DNA of 64,000 bases from G963665185 sp963665185 (GTDB lineage Bacteria > Desulfobacterota > Desulfovibrionia > Desulfovibrionales > Desulfovibrionaceae): NCBI GenBank assembly GCA_963665185.2, contig CAXXPO010000010.1, forward strand, positions 186,001 to 250,000. The letters run 5' to 3'. Below the pieces are notes generated by a model. That model worked only from the letters and a program-made list of their open reading frames with translations. It did no database searches and was not told the DNA's origin. Of this stretch, positions 1 to 9,405 are shown in pieces. The number at the start of each line of letters is the position of its first letter. Position 1 is the first letter of the stretch. The translations under genes and the position numbers were made by a program.

Positions 1-1
1 G

Positions 2-1967
2 GTTCCCGGCAGCCTGTTCATTGGCGGACACGGATTGGCCATGGGCTACCTGAACGATACCCAAAAAACCGCGGAAAGCTTTGTTTTTCATCCGAAAAAC
101 AAATGCTCGGCTGTACAAAACCGGCGATCTTGGCCGCTACATGACCGACGGAACCATTGAATTCCTGGGGCGCGAGGATTTTCAGGTAAAAATTCGCGGA
201 CACCGCATCGAGCCCGGAGAAATCGAAGCCGCGCTCGGCACCCACCCGCAAGTGACCTGCGCCGCGGTTCTCGCCCAGGGAGAAAACCAGAAGGAAAAAC
301 GCCTTGTAGCCTATGTCCAGACGGATTTGGATGCAGCCCGGGCCCCGCACGTGTTGCAGGAACATCTGGCAGAACTCCTGCCCGCCTACATGCTGCCCGC
401 TGCCTACGTTCGCCTGGATGCCCTGCCCGTGACACCCAACGGCAAGCTGGACCGCAAGGCACTGCCGGTACCGGACCTGTCTTCTAATGCCACGGAGGCC
501 AAACACGTTGCCCCGTCCTCGGCCACGGAACGCAAACTGGCCACCCTATGGGAAGAGTTTCTGGAGCGCACGGACATCGGCGTGGAAGACGACTTCTTTT
601 CCGTGGGCGGCGATTCGTTGATCGCGGCCCGGCTTGTCCTGCGCATCCGCAAGGTCTTTGCCCAAAACCTGCCGTTGACCAGCCTGTTCGAGCATTCCAC
701 GATTTCCCGACTGGCCCGGCTCCTCGACAGCGGGACAAAAACCCGGGACAGCGATCCCGCCGCCGATATGCGGGGAATTGCAACTTCCGAGCTTTGCCGG
801 CGGGCCGTGCTGCCCAGGGAGCTGTCGTTCGGTTCATCGTCAACACCGTGGCCCGGGGACAAGGCAAACATCTTCCTGACCGGGGCAACCGGCTTTTTGG
901 GAGCAGCCATACTCGAGGCCCTGCTGGAAGAGACAGACGCGCATGTGTTCTGCATGGTGCGCTGCAAAAACGAACGCAACGGAATTCAACGGCTGGAAGA
1001 CGTTTTCAGGGAACGCGACATCCCCACAAGTTTGCCCGGCTCCCGTGTGACCATAGTGCCCGGCGACCTGGAAAAACCCTTCTTCGGCATGGAGCGGGAT
1101 CAATTCGTCAGGCTGGGAGCCGAAACGCAGGCCATCATCCATTGCGGTGCGCGCGTGCAGTACGTGTACCCCTACCAGCGTCTTGAAACCGCCAATGTCA
1201 GGGGGACCATCGAGGCTCTGCGTCTGGCCGGCCAGGGAGAACACTCCCCCCGTTTCATCCATGTATCCACCTCGGCGGTCGTCAGCCCTGCCGGGGCGGA
1301 CGGCACCCTCGTAACGGATGCAACCCCCCTGGAGTTTCCAGGGGAAATCCCGGGCGGCTATGCCCAGACCAAATGGGTGGCCGAACATCTTGTACGACAG
1401 GCGGGTGAACGCGGTCTGGATTTCATGGTATTCCGGCCCGGAACCCTGTGGGCCGACAGCCGCACCGGTTTTCTGAACCGGGAGGATTTTCCGAGCCGTC
1501 TGGTGGAGGCCTGCCTTGCCATGGGAGTCGCGCCGGACATGCATACGGAAATATCCATACTGCCCGTGGATACGGCGGCCAGGGCAATTGTCGCCCTTTC
1601 CACCCAGCCTGATGCCGACGGCAGGACATGGAACCTGCTCAACCCCACGCCGGTTTCCTTCAGGAGTTGCATTGCCGCCCTGCGCGATGTGGCCGATATT
1701 CACGCCATTCCCTACCCGCAATGGCGAGAGGCCCTGGCACGGGCCTGCACCCAGAACCCGGACAACCGTCTGGCTCCTCTTCTTCCCATGATGCCGCCCT
1801 CGCTGGAAACCATGCCCGCGCCGTCCCGGTGGGAACTCACCCGGCTGCGTGACGCCTTGAAATCCGCAGGCATTTCCATCCCCGTTCCCGACGCAGTGTT
1901 TCTTACGCGCTGCCTGCAGCACCTTGCCCCCTCTTTTCCGGAAACATCCAACACATCAGGAGAGTAA
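2..1967 (+). CDS. NRPS C-terminal part: adenylation end, carrier protein, terminal thioester reductase (frameshifted)
   Basis: This is the last part of a nonribosomal peptide synthetase whose 5' end lies outside the window. Bases 2 to about 99 read in frame 2 and give the A8-side adenylation segment (IGGHGLAMGYLN). From about 95 the protein continues in frame 3 with RLYKTGDLGRY and VKIRGHRIEPGEIEA. Numbering residues from position 81, the carrier motif GGDSL has its phosphopantetheine serine at about 179. A thioester-reductase SDR domain follows, with the nucleotide-binding loop GATGFLG near 268 and a YxxxK pair at Tyr427/Lys431. Such a domain releases the chain reductively as aldehyde or alcohol. 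The frame change falls on an A5 run at 95-99, and removing one A restores a normal adenylation domain. The next gene starts 3 bp after the stop. Confidence 0.85.
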
Positions 1968-1970
1968 GTC

Positions 1971-2838
1971 ATGGCCCGCAAACTCTGGATAAATCTCGTT
2001 GAATCCTTTGCCCTGCACAAGACCATGGTAAATCCGCCCCGGCACTTCACTGCCTCACTGGGGATTCGGCCATGTTCTGCCCATGGACGACCTGCTCATC
2101 AACCAGGACGGCGGCCTGCCCCTGGAGTCGTTCGTCCTGCACGATCCGCAAAAGGGAGAATCCCGACTGCGCCTGCCCTCCGGAGAAAACTTCAGCATGA
2201 CGCCCATCCCCTGCGGACTGACCGTGGAAACCGGCGACCTTGCCGTGCACAAGTTCAACATCGGCCCGGACGCCTTTCCGGGAACCTACCAATTGTCCGC
2301 CCAGAGCACGGATTTCTTCATCACCCAATATACCGACGCCAACGGCCATATGGTTTGGGACCCAAATCCCATGGACCAAGTGGGGGCGGACAGGGAAATC
2401 CAGTCCAGTTTTCGCACCAAAATCTACGCCAAGGCCTTCACGTCGGTGGGAGAGTGGACCGAGCCGCATCCCTTGGAACACGAACTGGAACTCACGCCGC
2501 TTACCGACCTTACGCGCGTGATGCCGGGAGAACCTGTCACCTTTGACGTGCAACTCAAGGGCGAACCGTTTTCCTGCACACAGGGAAGCATGGAATACGT
2601 GGTGGCCGCCAGCAATACATACGGCGGCGAGGCAGGAGGAAACATGGAGGGCTTCTTTCTCTCGGCCTACGCCATCAACGGAAAAGCCCGTTTTGTCTTT
2701 CCCACGGCCGGACAATGGATAGTTTCCGCGTTCTCCAACCAGCGGGTCCGGCCGGACAACCAATGGAACGCATTGGAAGGCAAATGCCGACGGGTCTTCC
2801 ATTGCGCCAGCATCGCCTTTCACGTCCGGGGCCTGTAA
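1971..2838 (+). pseudogene. DUF4198-family protein, split by a +1 shift
   Basis: The reading frame starts at ATG 1971 (MARKLWINLVESF) and runs to about 2063. The rest of the protein continues in the next frame to the stop at 2838. Dropping one G from the G4 run at 2060-2063 joins the two parts as SLG-FGHVLPMDDLL, which fits the DUF4198 family. Those proteins are beta-rich and often sit beside metal-uptake genes; no biochemical role is established that I can state. I see no signal peptide. It lies 3 bp after the NRPS gene and 24 bp before the thioesterase gene, so it belongs to the same operon. It may be a real pseudogene or the product of a sequencing error. Confidence 0.6.
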
Positions 2839-2862
2839 ATCCCCGCAGCACAGGAAAACACC

Positions 2863-3678
2863 ATGCAACACGATACGTCATCCCCATGGATCGTGCGGCC
2901 CGCGCCCAAGGCATCGCCGCACATGCGCCTCCTCTGCGTCCCGTACGCAGGGGGGGGAGCCTCCATGTTCCGCCAATGGCCCAGGTTTCTTCCGTCCGAC
3001 GTGGAAGTGCTGGCCGTGCAGCTTCCCGGCCGGGAAAAGCGGTTGAACCAGCCGCCCTGCAGGGACATGCGCGTCATCGTGGACAACCTGTATGACGCGA
3101 TTCTCCCCTTTCTGGACAGGCCGCTCGCCCTGTTCGGATACAGCATGGGAACCCGTGTGGCCTTTGAACTGGCCCGTGAACTGCGGGGACGAGCCGGCAT
3201 CGAGCCGATCCACATGTTCATGGCCGCATGCAAGGCACCGCAGATTCCCGAACCGCCCCATCCGCGTTTCCTGCTTCCCGACGCCCAGTTCAAGGAGGCC
3301 TTGCGCCAGTTGGGAGGCACACCGGACGAGGTCCTGGACAACACGGAACTCATGGACATCTACCTGCCCGCTGTCAGAGCGGATTTCGCGCTCAAGGAAG
3401 GGTATGTGCACAGACCGTGCGCACCGTTCCATTGTCCCATCACGGTTTTTTGCGGGGACAGGGACAACGAAGCCCCTCCAGCCGACGTCACCCCCTGGCA
3501 ACTCCTGACCCACGGACGCTTTTACATGCGGACCTTCGAAGGCGGACACTTCTTTCTTCATGACCATTTTCCGGCATTTCTCGGTGCCATTTCGCAATCC
3601 CTGGGTTGCGAAAACGGCCTGCCCTTTTCCCAATCCGAACAGCCATCCCCCCTGGGAGGATATACTTATGCCTCATAA
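2863..3678 (+). CDS. Type II thioesterase (NRPS editing)
   Basis: This is a 271-residue alpha/beta hydrolase of the GrsT/YbtT type. It opens with the typical VPYAGGGASMF segment near residue 25. The nucleophile elbow GYSMG has Ser94, an acidic segment CGDRDNEAP lies near residue 200, and the C-terminal GGHFF motif has His229, giving a complete Ser-Asp-His triad. Type II thioesterases remove wrong or stalled acyl groups from carrier proteins, here presumably from the upstream synthetase. An AGGAAA sequence precedes the ATG. The 3' end overlaps the start of the exporter gene by 11 bp, which suggests translational coupling. Confidence 0.9.
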   Translation: MQHDTSSPWIVRPAPKASPHMRLLCVPYAGGGASMFRQWPRFLPSDVEVLAVQLPGREKRLNQPPCRDMRVIVDNLYDAILPFLDRPLALFGYSMGTRVAFELARELRGRAGIEPIHMFMAACKAPQIPEPPHPRFLLPDAQFKEALRQLGGTPDEVLDNTELMDIYLPAVRADFALKEGYVHRPCAPFHCPITVFCGDRDNEAPPADVTPWQLLTHGRFYMRTFEGGHFFLHDHFPAFLGAISQSLGCENGLPFSQSEQPSPLGGYTYAS

Positions 3679-6007
3679 ATCCAGCATCACCATGTTTGAA
3701 AAACTGGCCGCAAGCATCATCCGTTTCCGCTGGCTTGTTCTGCTGTGCGTGGTCCTGCTGACCGCTTTTTTCCTGGTCAGAGCCTCCACGCTCAAGTTCA
3801 ACGGAGCCTTTGAGATCTGGTTCTTTGACAACGATCCGGCCATGCATCGGCTGCACACTTTCAAGGAATCCTTTGGCAATGACCAGTTTGTGTACATCCT
3901 GGCGGAAACCGAAGGCGTCTTCTCTCCCGAAACAGCCGCCACCCTCAAGCACATGGCCGGGGAACTGGAGCAGACCGTTCCGTATCTGCGCGATCTCAAC
4001 TGGGTCGGCAATGCGGAGCACATCTCAGCAAGCGGGAATACGGTCACCATCCGGGAACTGCTCGAGGACATTCCCGCCGATCCGCAGGAAAATGAAAAGC
4101 GCCTGGCCCTGGCTTTGGCGGAAAAGGATTTTGTGGACCGCTACATTTCCCGCGACGGCAACGCGGCCGGGATACTCCTGGAACTGGAAACCTATCCGGA
4201 AGGACACATTGTCCCGCCTCCGTCCACCCAGGTCGCCATGGCAGTCCTCAAGGTGCTGGACAAGCCGGAATACGCCGGCCTCAAGTTGCATGTCGTTGGT
4301 CATCCCGTGTTTGAAACGCGCTACAATGAAGTTGCCGGAAGCGAAACCCCCAAATTCTTCGCCCTGTGCATCCTGGTGCAGGCGATTCTGCTCTTCATCT
4401 TCACAAAGTCCTTGCGCGGCGTGATAATTCCCATCGTCATCGTAACCCTGAGCTTTCTCTGGACGCTCGGAACCATCAGCCTGTTGGGATTCGACCTGGA
4501 CCTGATGATCATCGGGCTTCCGGTCATGCTCATCTGCGTGGGCATTGGCGACGCCATGCACGCCATAGCGGATTACAACCATTTTGCAGCACAGGGGCTT
4601 TCCCGGCGCGATGCCCTGCTCCGCTCCATTGGGCGGGTGGGCCTGCCCTGCCTGCTGACCAGCCTGACCACGGCCATCGGCTTTTTCTCCTTCAGCGCCG
4701 CCCCCATCAAACCGTTCCTGCACCTGGGACTGTATTTACCCGCGGGCGTATTCTATGCGTTCCTGCTCACCTTGCTGCTGGTCCCGGTATTCTACTCCTT
4801 TGGCGCAAATAAACCCGCTTCCTCGGCAAAAAGAGGTCGGGAAATGGTCTTGCCGGGAAAAATCCTGGAGGCCCTGCATCGTCTGGTCACGCAACGCCCC
4901 AAGGCCGTGCTGCTTGCCTTTACCCTGTGCATGGCGGCGGGCGTGGCCGGAACCTTTCTCGTCCAGGTGGAATCAAATCCCACCAAATTCCTGACAAAGC
5001 GCGTCCCCCTGCGCCAGGATGTGGAATATGTGGACCAACGCATGGCCGGGTCCTCGGGCCTTGAAATTGTCGTGGACACGGGACGTCCGGACGGAATCAA
5101 GAACCTGGACGTTCTGAGAGGAATCGAGCGGATCGCCGGGGCACTGGAAAACGACCCGCTGGTCCATAAAAGCTTCAGTATCGTGGACGTGCTCAAGAAA
5201 ATGCGCCGCGCCCTGCATGGCGACAACAGCACCTTTTACGCCCTGCCGGACAACCAGGCCGCCATCCCCGAATACCTTGCCCTGTATGAAATGTCCGGCG
5301 GCGACCAGATGGACAAGGTTGTGAGTTTCGACGGTTCCAAGGCGCGCATCAACCTGCAGACGAAGACTCTGGGATCCTCGGAAACCCGGCAGTTGATACA
5401 GGAAATCGACGCGCTTTCCGCAAAATTCTTCGGCACCGATATAGCGGTTTCCACCACGGGGTTTGTGGATATAGCCAAGACCCTCAACGACAACATGGCC
5501 ACCGCCCAGACCCGAAGCATCGCCCTGGCATTCATCATGATCACCGTGGTCATGATGATCACGCTGCGCTCCATTCCCCTGGGACTCATCAGCATGGTAC
5601 CCAATATCATGCCGGTGTTCATGATTCTGGGGCTGCTCGGTTTTACCGGCATATACATGGACACCATTCTCATGAGCGTCAGCGCCATGATCATCGGCGT
5701 GGCAGTGGACGACACCATCCACTTCTTCATCCACTTCCGCCGTGAGTTCACCCGTACCGGCCGCTATGCCGAAGCCATCGGCAAGACCCTGCACACGGTG
5801 GGACGGCCCATCATGTTCACCACCGTCACGCTTTCCCTGGGTTTTCTGGTGCTGGCCTGTTCCGTCATGGTCGGCTGGATCAAAATAGGCATTCTGGCGG
5901 GCATTGCCTTTGTCTGGGCGCTTGTTGCGGATTTGATCTTCGCCCCGGCCCTGCTCATGCTGCTCACGCCGCTTGGAAAGGAAAAATCCGCCCCCCTGGC
6001 GCGCTGA
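3668..6007 (+). CDS. RND superfamily (MMPL/COG1033-type) exporter
   Basis: This is a 779-residue inner-membrane transporter of the RND superfamily. I chose ATG 3668 because a GGGAGGA site lies just upstream and the protein then begins with a short cytoplasmic tail and a first membrane helix (WLVLLCVVLLTAFFLV). Two similar halves each have a large periplasmic loop followed by a group of helices, with conserved membrane signatures GIGDAMHAI near residue 300 and GVAVDDTIHFFIHF near 680. Such proteins use the proton gradient to export lipids, peptides or siderophore-like products. The LolA-like and beta-barrel genes downstream are common partners of this family, so the three may form an export route. 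The substrate is inferred from context only. Confidence 0.85.
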   Translation: MPHKSSITMFEKLAASIIRFRWLVLLCVVLLTAFFLVRASTLKFNGAFEIWFFDNDPAMHRLHTFKESFGNDQFVYILAETEGVFSPETAATLKHMAGELEQTVPYLRDLNWVGNAEHISASGNTVTIRELLEDIPADPQENEKRLALALAEKDFVDRYISRDGNAAGILLELETYPEGHIVPPPSTQVAMAVLKVLDKPEYAGLKLHVVGHPVFETRYNEVAGSETPKFFALCILVQAILLFIFTKSLRGVIIPIVIVTLSFLWTLGTISLLGFDLDLMIIGLPVMLICVGIGDAMHAIADYNHFAAQGLSRRDALLRSIGRVGLPCLLTSLTTAIGFFSFSAAPIKPFLHLGLYLPAGVFYAFLLTLLLVPVFYSFGANKPASSAKRGREMVLPGKILEALHRLVTQRPKAVLLAFTLCMAAGVAGTFLVQVESNPTKFLTKRVPLRQDVEYVDQRMAGSSGLEIVVDTGRPDGIKNLDVLRGIERIAGALENDPLVHKSFSIVDVLKKMRRALHGDNSTFYALPDNQAAIPEYLALYEMSGGDQMDKVVSFDGSKARINLQTKTLGSSETRQLIQEIDALSAKFFGTDIAVSTTGFVDIAKTLNDNMATAQTRSIALAFIMITVVMMITLRSIPLGLISMVPNIMPVFMILGLLGFTGIYMDTILMSVSAMIIGVAVDDTIHFFIHFRREFTRTGRYAEAIGKTLHTVGRPIMFTTVTLSLGFLVLACSVMVGWIKIGILAGIAFVWALVADLIFAPALLMLLTPLGKEKSAPLAR

Positions 6008-6030
6008 ACCAATTGCAAAAAAAGACCAGT

Positions 6031-6069
6031 TGTGCGCCGGAATGTTCACTCGCAACATTCCGGCGCACA
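6031..6069 (+). terminator. Strong hairpin after the RND gene
   Basis: A perfect 16-bp inverted repeat (6031-6046 and 6054-6069, 7-nt loop) is followed by GATTTTCG. It lies 23 bp after the exporter stop codon and before the AraC gene. It therefore probably ends or attenuates the NRPS-RND transcript. The U tract is weak, so it could also be an mRNA-stabilising 3' hairpin. Confidence 0.7.
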
Positions 6070-6098
6070 GATTTTCGGGCAGTATACAAAAAACATAT

Positions 6099-6113
6099 TG
6101 ACATTGATTATCA
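6099..6113 (+). promoter_or_regulatory. Fur-box candidate upstream of the AraC regulator
   Basis: The 15-mer TGACATTGATTATCA fits the 7-1-7 Fur core TGATAAT-N-ATTATCA. The right half is perfect and the left half matches 5 of 7 positions. It overlaps a TTGACA -35 element at 6098-6103 and ends 41 bp before the AraC start codon. Iron-loaded Fur bound here would block RNA polymerase, which matches control of a metallophore locus by iron. The -10 element is not clear. Confidence 0.6.
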
Positions 6114-6154
6114 ACTTCACTACCCACATAAAAAAACCCTAACAACATCCAGCC

Positions 6155-7057
6155 ATGAACGCATTGCTCCAGACACATTTCAGCCACACCCTGGGAAAAG
6201 GGCTTGCCGTCCGCCTGATGGAATGCACCTCATCCCAGGACGTTCACCTGCAGTTCGACGCGCCGCAGGCACATGTCGGGTGTTCGTTCTGCCTGGAAGG
6301 AACCATGACGACCTGCGTTGAGGAAACATGCTCCACAACCACGATTACGCCTGGAATCTCGGGAATCTGGCATGCTCCCGGAGCCGTCATCAATGCCAGA
6401 ATCGACAAGGGAAGAACCCGCTGGCTGGATCTGGAAATCGAGCACGATTGTTTTCTGGGATTCATTCGCGACAATATGCAGGACATACGCCCGGAATTCC
6501 TGACCAGCCTCCGAAAAACACACGCTTCTCCGTACCATCGCGTCGGTCTCATGGATGCCGACACGCAGGCGGTCGTGAACAACATACTCTCCTGCCCCTT
6601 CAGGGGGAGCCTCAAACGCCTTTATCTGGAAAGCAAGGGACTGGAGCTTCTGCTGAGGGAAATCTGCCGCCACACGCTGGTACAAAGCCAACATGAACGC
6701 CCCTGCAATCCCTCGCGGAAAAAAGCGGAACAAGCCAGACGCCTCCTGCTCGAAGATCTCGCCAATCCTCTCAGTATCGCAGATCTGGCCCGCCGGGTGG
6801 GCATGAGCGAAAGTTCGTTGAAACGAGCTTTCCGCTCCACTTTTGGCAAGTCAATATTTGCCTACTTTCAGACGCATCGCCTGGAGCAGGCAAAAACCAT
6901 GCTTGCCCACGGCGACATGAACGTCACGGAAGTCGCCTTTTCCATCGGCTACTCCAACCACAGCCATTTCAGCAGGGCCTTCAAGCAGCAGTTCGGAGTT
7001 TCCCCCAAAGAATGCCTTCTCCGCTCCCATGCGGTTTCCTCATCCACCCGACCTTGA
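6155..7057 (+). CDS. AraC-family transcriptional regulator of the metallophore locus (YbtA-like)
   Basis: This 300-residue protein has a variable N-terminal sensing domain and a C-terminal double helix-turn-helix of about 100 residues. The C-terminal part shows LSIADLARRVGMSESSLKRAF and the family signature VAFSIGYSNHSHFSRAFKQQFGVSP. In pyochelin and yersiniabactin loci such regulators (PchR, YbtA) bind the finished siderophore and activate the biosynthesis and uptake genes. The same role is inferred here from the neighbouring NRPS and ABC genes. A Fur-box candidate upstream would make its own expression iron-repressed. Confidence 0.85.
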   Translation: MNALLQTHFSHTLGKGLAVRLMECTSSQDVHLQFDAPQAHVGCSFCLEGTMTTCVEETCSTTTITPGISGIWHAPGAVINARIDKGRTRWLDLEIEHDCFLGFIRDNMQDIRPEFLTSLRKTHASPYHRVGLMDADTQAVVNNILSCPFRGSLKRLYLESKGLELLLREICRHTLVQSQHERPCNPSRKKAEQARRLLLEDLANPLSIADLARRVGMSESSLKRAFRSTFGKSIFAYFQTHRLEQAKTMLAHGDMNVTEVAFSIGYSNHSHFSRAFKQQFGVSPKECLLRSHAVSSSTRP

Positions 7058-7118
7058 CCGGAACAGGTACAAACCTGGCCTGATACCAGCAGCCCCCCTT
7101 CCTGCACAGTGATATCCT

Positions 7119-7152
7119 CCGGATTGTCGGATTTTCCGATAACCAACTCCGG
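7119..7152 (+). promoter_or_regulatory. Nested hairpin overlapping the Shine-Dalgarno of the LolA-like gene
   Basis: An outer stem CCGGA (7119-7123) pairs with TCCGG (7148-7152). An inner stem TCGGA (7127-7131) pairs with TCCGA (7135-7139). The outer stem takes up the GG of the GGAG ribosome-binding site for the ATG at 7163. It could limit translation. The stems are short, so this is a weak call. Confidence 0.3.
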
Positions 7153-7162
7153 AGAAATATTC

Positions 7163-7957
7163 ATGCTTCGTGTCCTCGCCCTCATATATCTGTTTTCCAG
7201 CCTTGCATCTCCTTCGTCCCTTCCGGCTCAGGAAACACCCGGCAAAACAGCCACGCCCACGGGAAGGCAGGTCGCCACCCTGGTGGACCAAGCGGATTCA
7301 AGCCGCGACGCCCGGAGGATCATGCTCATGGTCATCGAACGGGGAGATACGCGCCTGACCAGAAAAATGCAGATGTTCACGAAGAAATTTCCCCCGGACG
7401 AACGTGGATTGATCCGCTTTCTTGCCCCATCCGACATCCGCAACACCAGCTACCTGACCTGGAGCTGGAACGCGACCGGACGCGAGGACGACATGTGGGT
7501 GTTTCTGCCTTCGGAAGATCTGGTGCGACGGATCAGCGGCGGAGGCAAAACCGGGTCGTTCATGCGCAGCGACATGGCCAACGAAGACATTGAAAAACGG
7601 GCCGTGGCGGACGACGAGCAGAACCTTCTTCGCAACGAAACCGTGGACGGGAAGGAATGCTGGGTGGTGGAATACGTACCCGTCGACCCATCGGAGACGG
7701 GCTACTCCAAACGCATTGCCTGGGTCCGACAGGATATCCATCTGCCCGTGCGCATCGAGTACTATGACAAGCGCAGAAAATTGTTGAAAACAGCGCTTTA
7801 TGGTGGCTTCCAGGAAATCGACGGCATCTGGAGCCACACGCGCATGATCATGACCACGCCACGCAAAAAGACCCGTACCATGGTCCAGATTACCGACATC
7901 GAGTACAACACCGGACTGCCCGATACATTCTTCGAACAAAGCAACCTGACACGCTGA
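7163..7957 (+). CDS. Outer-membrane lipoprotein-sorting (LolA-like) periplasmic protein
   Basis: This 264-residue exported protein starts at ATG 7163 behind GGAG, and the first 25 residues form a signal peptide ending near SLPAQ. The rest matches the LolA-like family found with COG1033 RND exporters: an early DxxxSxD-type segment (VDQADSSRDARRIM), KMQMFTKKFPPDERGLIRFLAP, a W-rich strand region with MWVFLP, and VEYVPVDPSETGYSKRIAWV. LolA-fold proteins carry hydrophobic ligands across the periplasm. Here it may pass a substrate between the RND pump and the beta-barrel protein encoded 15 bp downstream. Confidence 0.75.
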   Translation: MLRVLALIYLFSSLASPSSLPAQETPGKTATPTGRQVATLVDQADSSRDARRIMLMVIERGDTRLTRKMQMFTKKFPPDERGLIRFLAPSDIRNTSYLTWSWNATGREDDMWVFLPSEDLVRRISGGGKTGSFMRSDMANEDIEKRAVADDEQNLLRNETVDGKECWVVEYVPVDPSETGYSKRIAWVRQDIHLPVRIEYYDKRRKLLKTALYGGFQEIDGIWSHTRMIMTTPRKKTRTMVQITDIEYNTGLPDTFFEQSNLTR

Positions 7958-7972
7958 CCCGGAGTTAACTCC

Positions 7973-9386
7973 ATGCCTTGTCTTGTACCACCGGGATCGG
8001 TGTGCACGGCGCTGCTTTTTTTCGCGCTGGCCCTTCCATCCACGCTATTCGCGGCCAGCCCGGCCAAGCCGATCCTCGAAGTCCCGAGCGCCCCCCCGGA
8101 AACAGCAACGCTTGAAAACAATTGTACGGATATGGAAAATCTGGATTTCGACCTCACCGACACCATGATGGAGGAAGAGGACAATGCCCCGTACGCAGTC
8201 TATTTCGGCGGATATGTCCAATCCAGGACGCAGATAGGAACCAGCCGGGGAGAAATTTTCTCCTTTCGGCAACGGATGCATTTGGAAACGTCCGCCGAGA
8301 TGCGGTCCTTGTCCTTTTTCGCTTCGGGAGACCTGGATTTCGACCCGGCCGTCAGTCAATGGAGCGACCAGCAGGAAGCGCAGACCTATGCCCAGCTGGA
8401 CAAGTTCTATCTGGCCCTGGATACGTCATACCTCGACATTGTGGCCGGACAACAGATTGTCCGGTGGGGTACGGGCGACGGCATAAACCCCATGGACCTG
8501 TTCAACCCGGTGGACCAACGCGACCCCGTGGCCAACGCCCGCAGCACACGGCGCAAGTCTGTTCCCCTTGTACAGGCTGTGCTCCAACGCCCCGGCCTGA
8601 CCCTGGAAGGAGTCTTTCTTCCCGTGGCTAAAGTCAACAAGCCGCCGCTCACGGGAAGTCCCTGGGAACCGGCTGGAATCCGGGCCATCCGCAAGGCCGT
8701 TCTCGACGGAGAGGCGATACTGGAGGACGAAAACACACCGGAGGGGACGGAATACGGCCTGCGGGCCACCGTAACCACAGCCGGGTGGGACCTGGCCCTG
8801 CTCTATTTCGAGGGCTATGCCAACGACGCGGTGTATGCACGCCGAATAGAGGACGGGGAAAACACTTTACCAGGCCCGGCATCCGCACTTTTCCGCCTAT
8901 GGCTTCAATTTCGCCAAGGGACTTTCGCGCGGAACCCTGCGGGGGGAAATCGCCTACAAGCCCGACACCACGTTTGCCACAACCGCCCCGACATCCTCTC
9001 AGCACAACGGCCTGACCCAGGCCGACCTTCTGCAAAGCGTGGCGGGCGTGGACTGGACATTCCTCACCGACCTGTACCTGAACGTCCAATACTATGCGGA
9101 CGCTCTGCCCTGGGGGCGGAACAGCGCAGCCCAACGCACCTTTTCCGACGGCATGACTTTCAAGGTCAGCGACAAATTCCTGAACAGCTCCCTGGAAACC
9201 GGAGTGCAGGGGTCCCTGTCCTTTTCCGGGGAAGGTCTGTCCACGGAGGTCTATGCGCAATATGAAGTGGACGACCACTGGGAACTGACCACCGGATATA
9301 TTTTCTGGGACGGCAAAGAGACCTCCGGCCTGGGCCAGTTCCGCGACAACGACATGATCTATTTCAAAGTCAAATACGCGTTCTGA
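7973..9386 (+). pseudogene. Outer-membrane beta-barrel protein (DUF1302-like), split by a +1 shift
   Basis: The gene starts at ATG 7973 behind GGAG, with a signal peptide ending near TLFAAS. Alternating aromatic strands follow (YAVYFGGYVQSRTQ, FRQRMHLETSAEMR, VAGQQIVRWGTGDGINPMDLFNP), as in DUF1302-type barrels. At about 8855-8862, a G4A4 run, the protein moves to the next frame. It then continues as TLYQARHPHFSAYGFNF and ends at 9386 with FKVKYAF, a classical beta-barrel C-terminus with terminal Phe. Removing one base from the run restores about 470 residues. It probably forms the outer-membrane end of the RND/LolA-like route. This is the third such shift in 9 kb. Confidence 0.7.
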
Positions 9387-9405
9387 ACGCACAAGGAGTA
9401 GTGGC

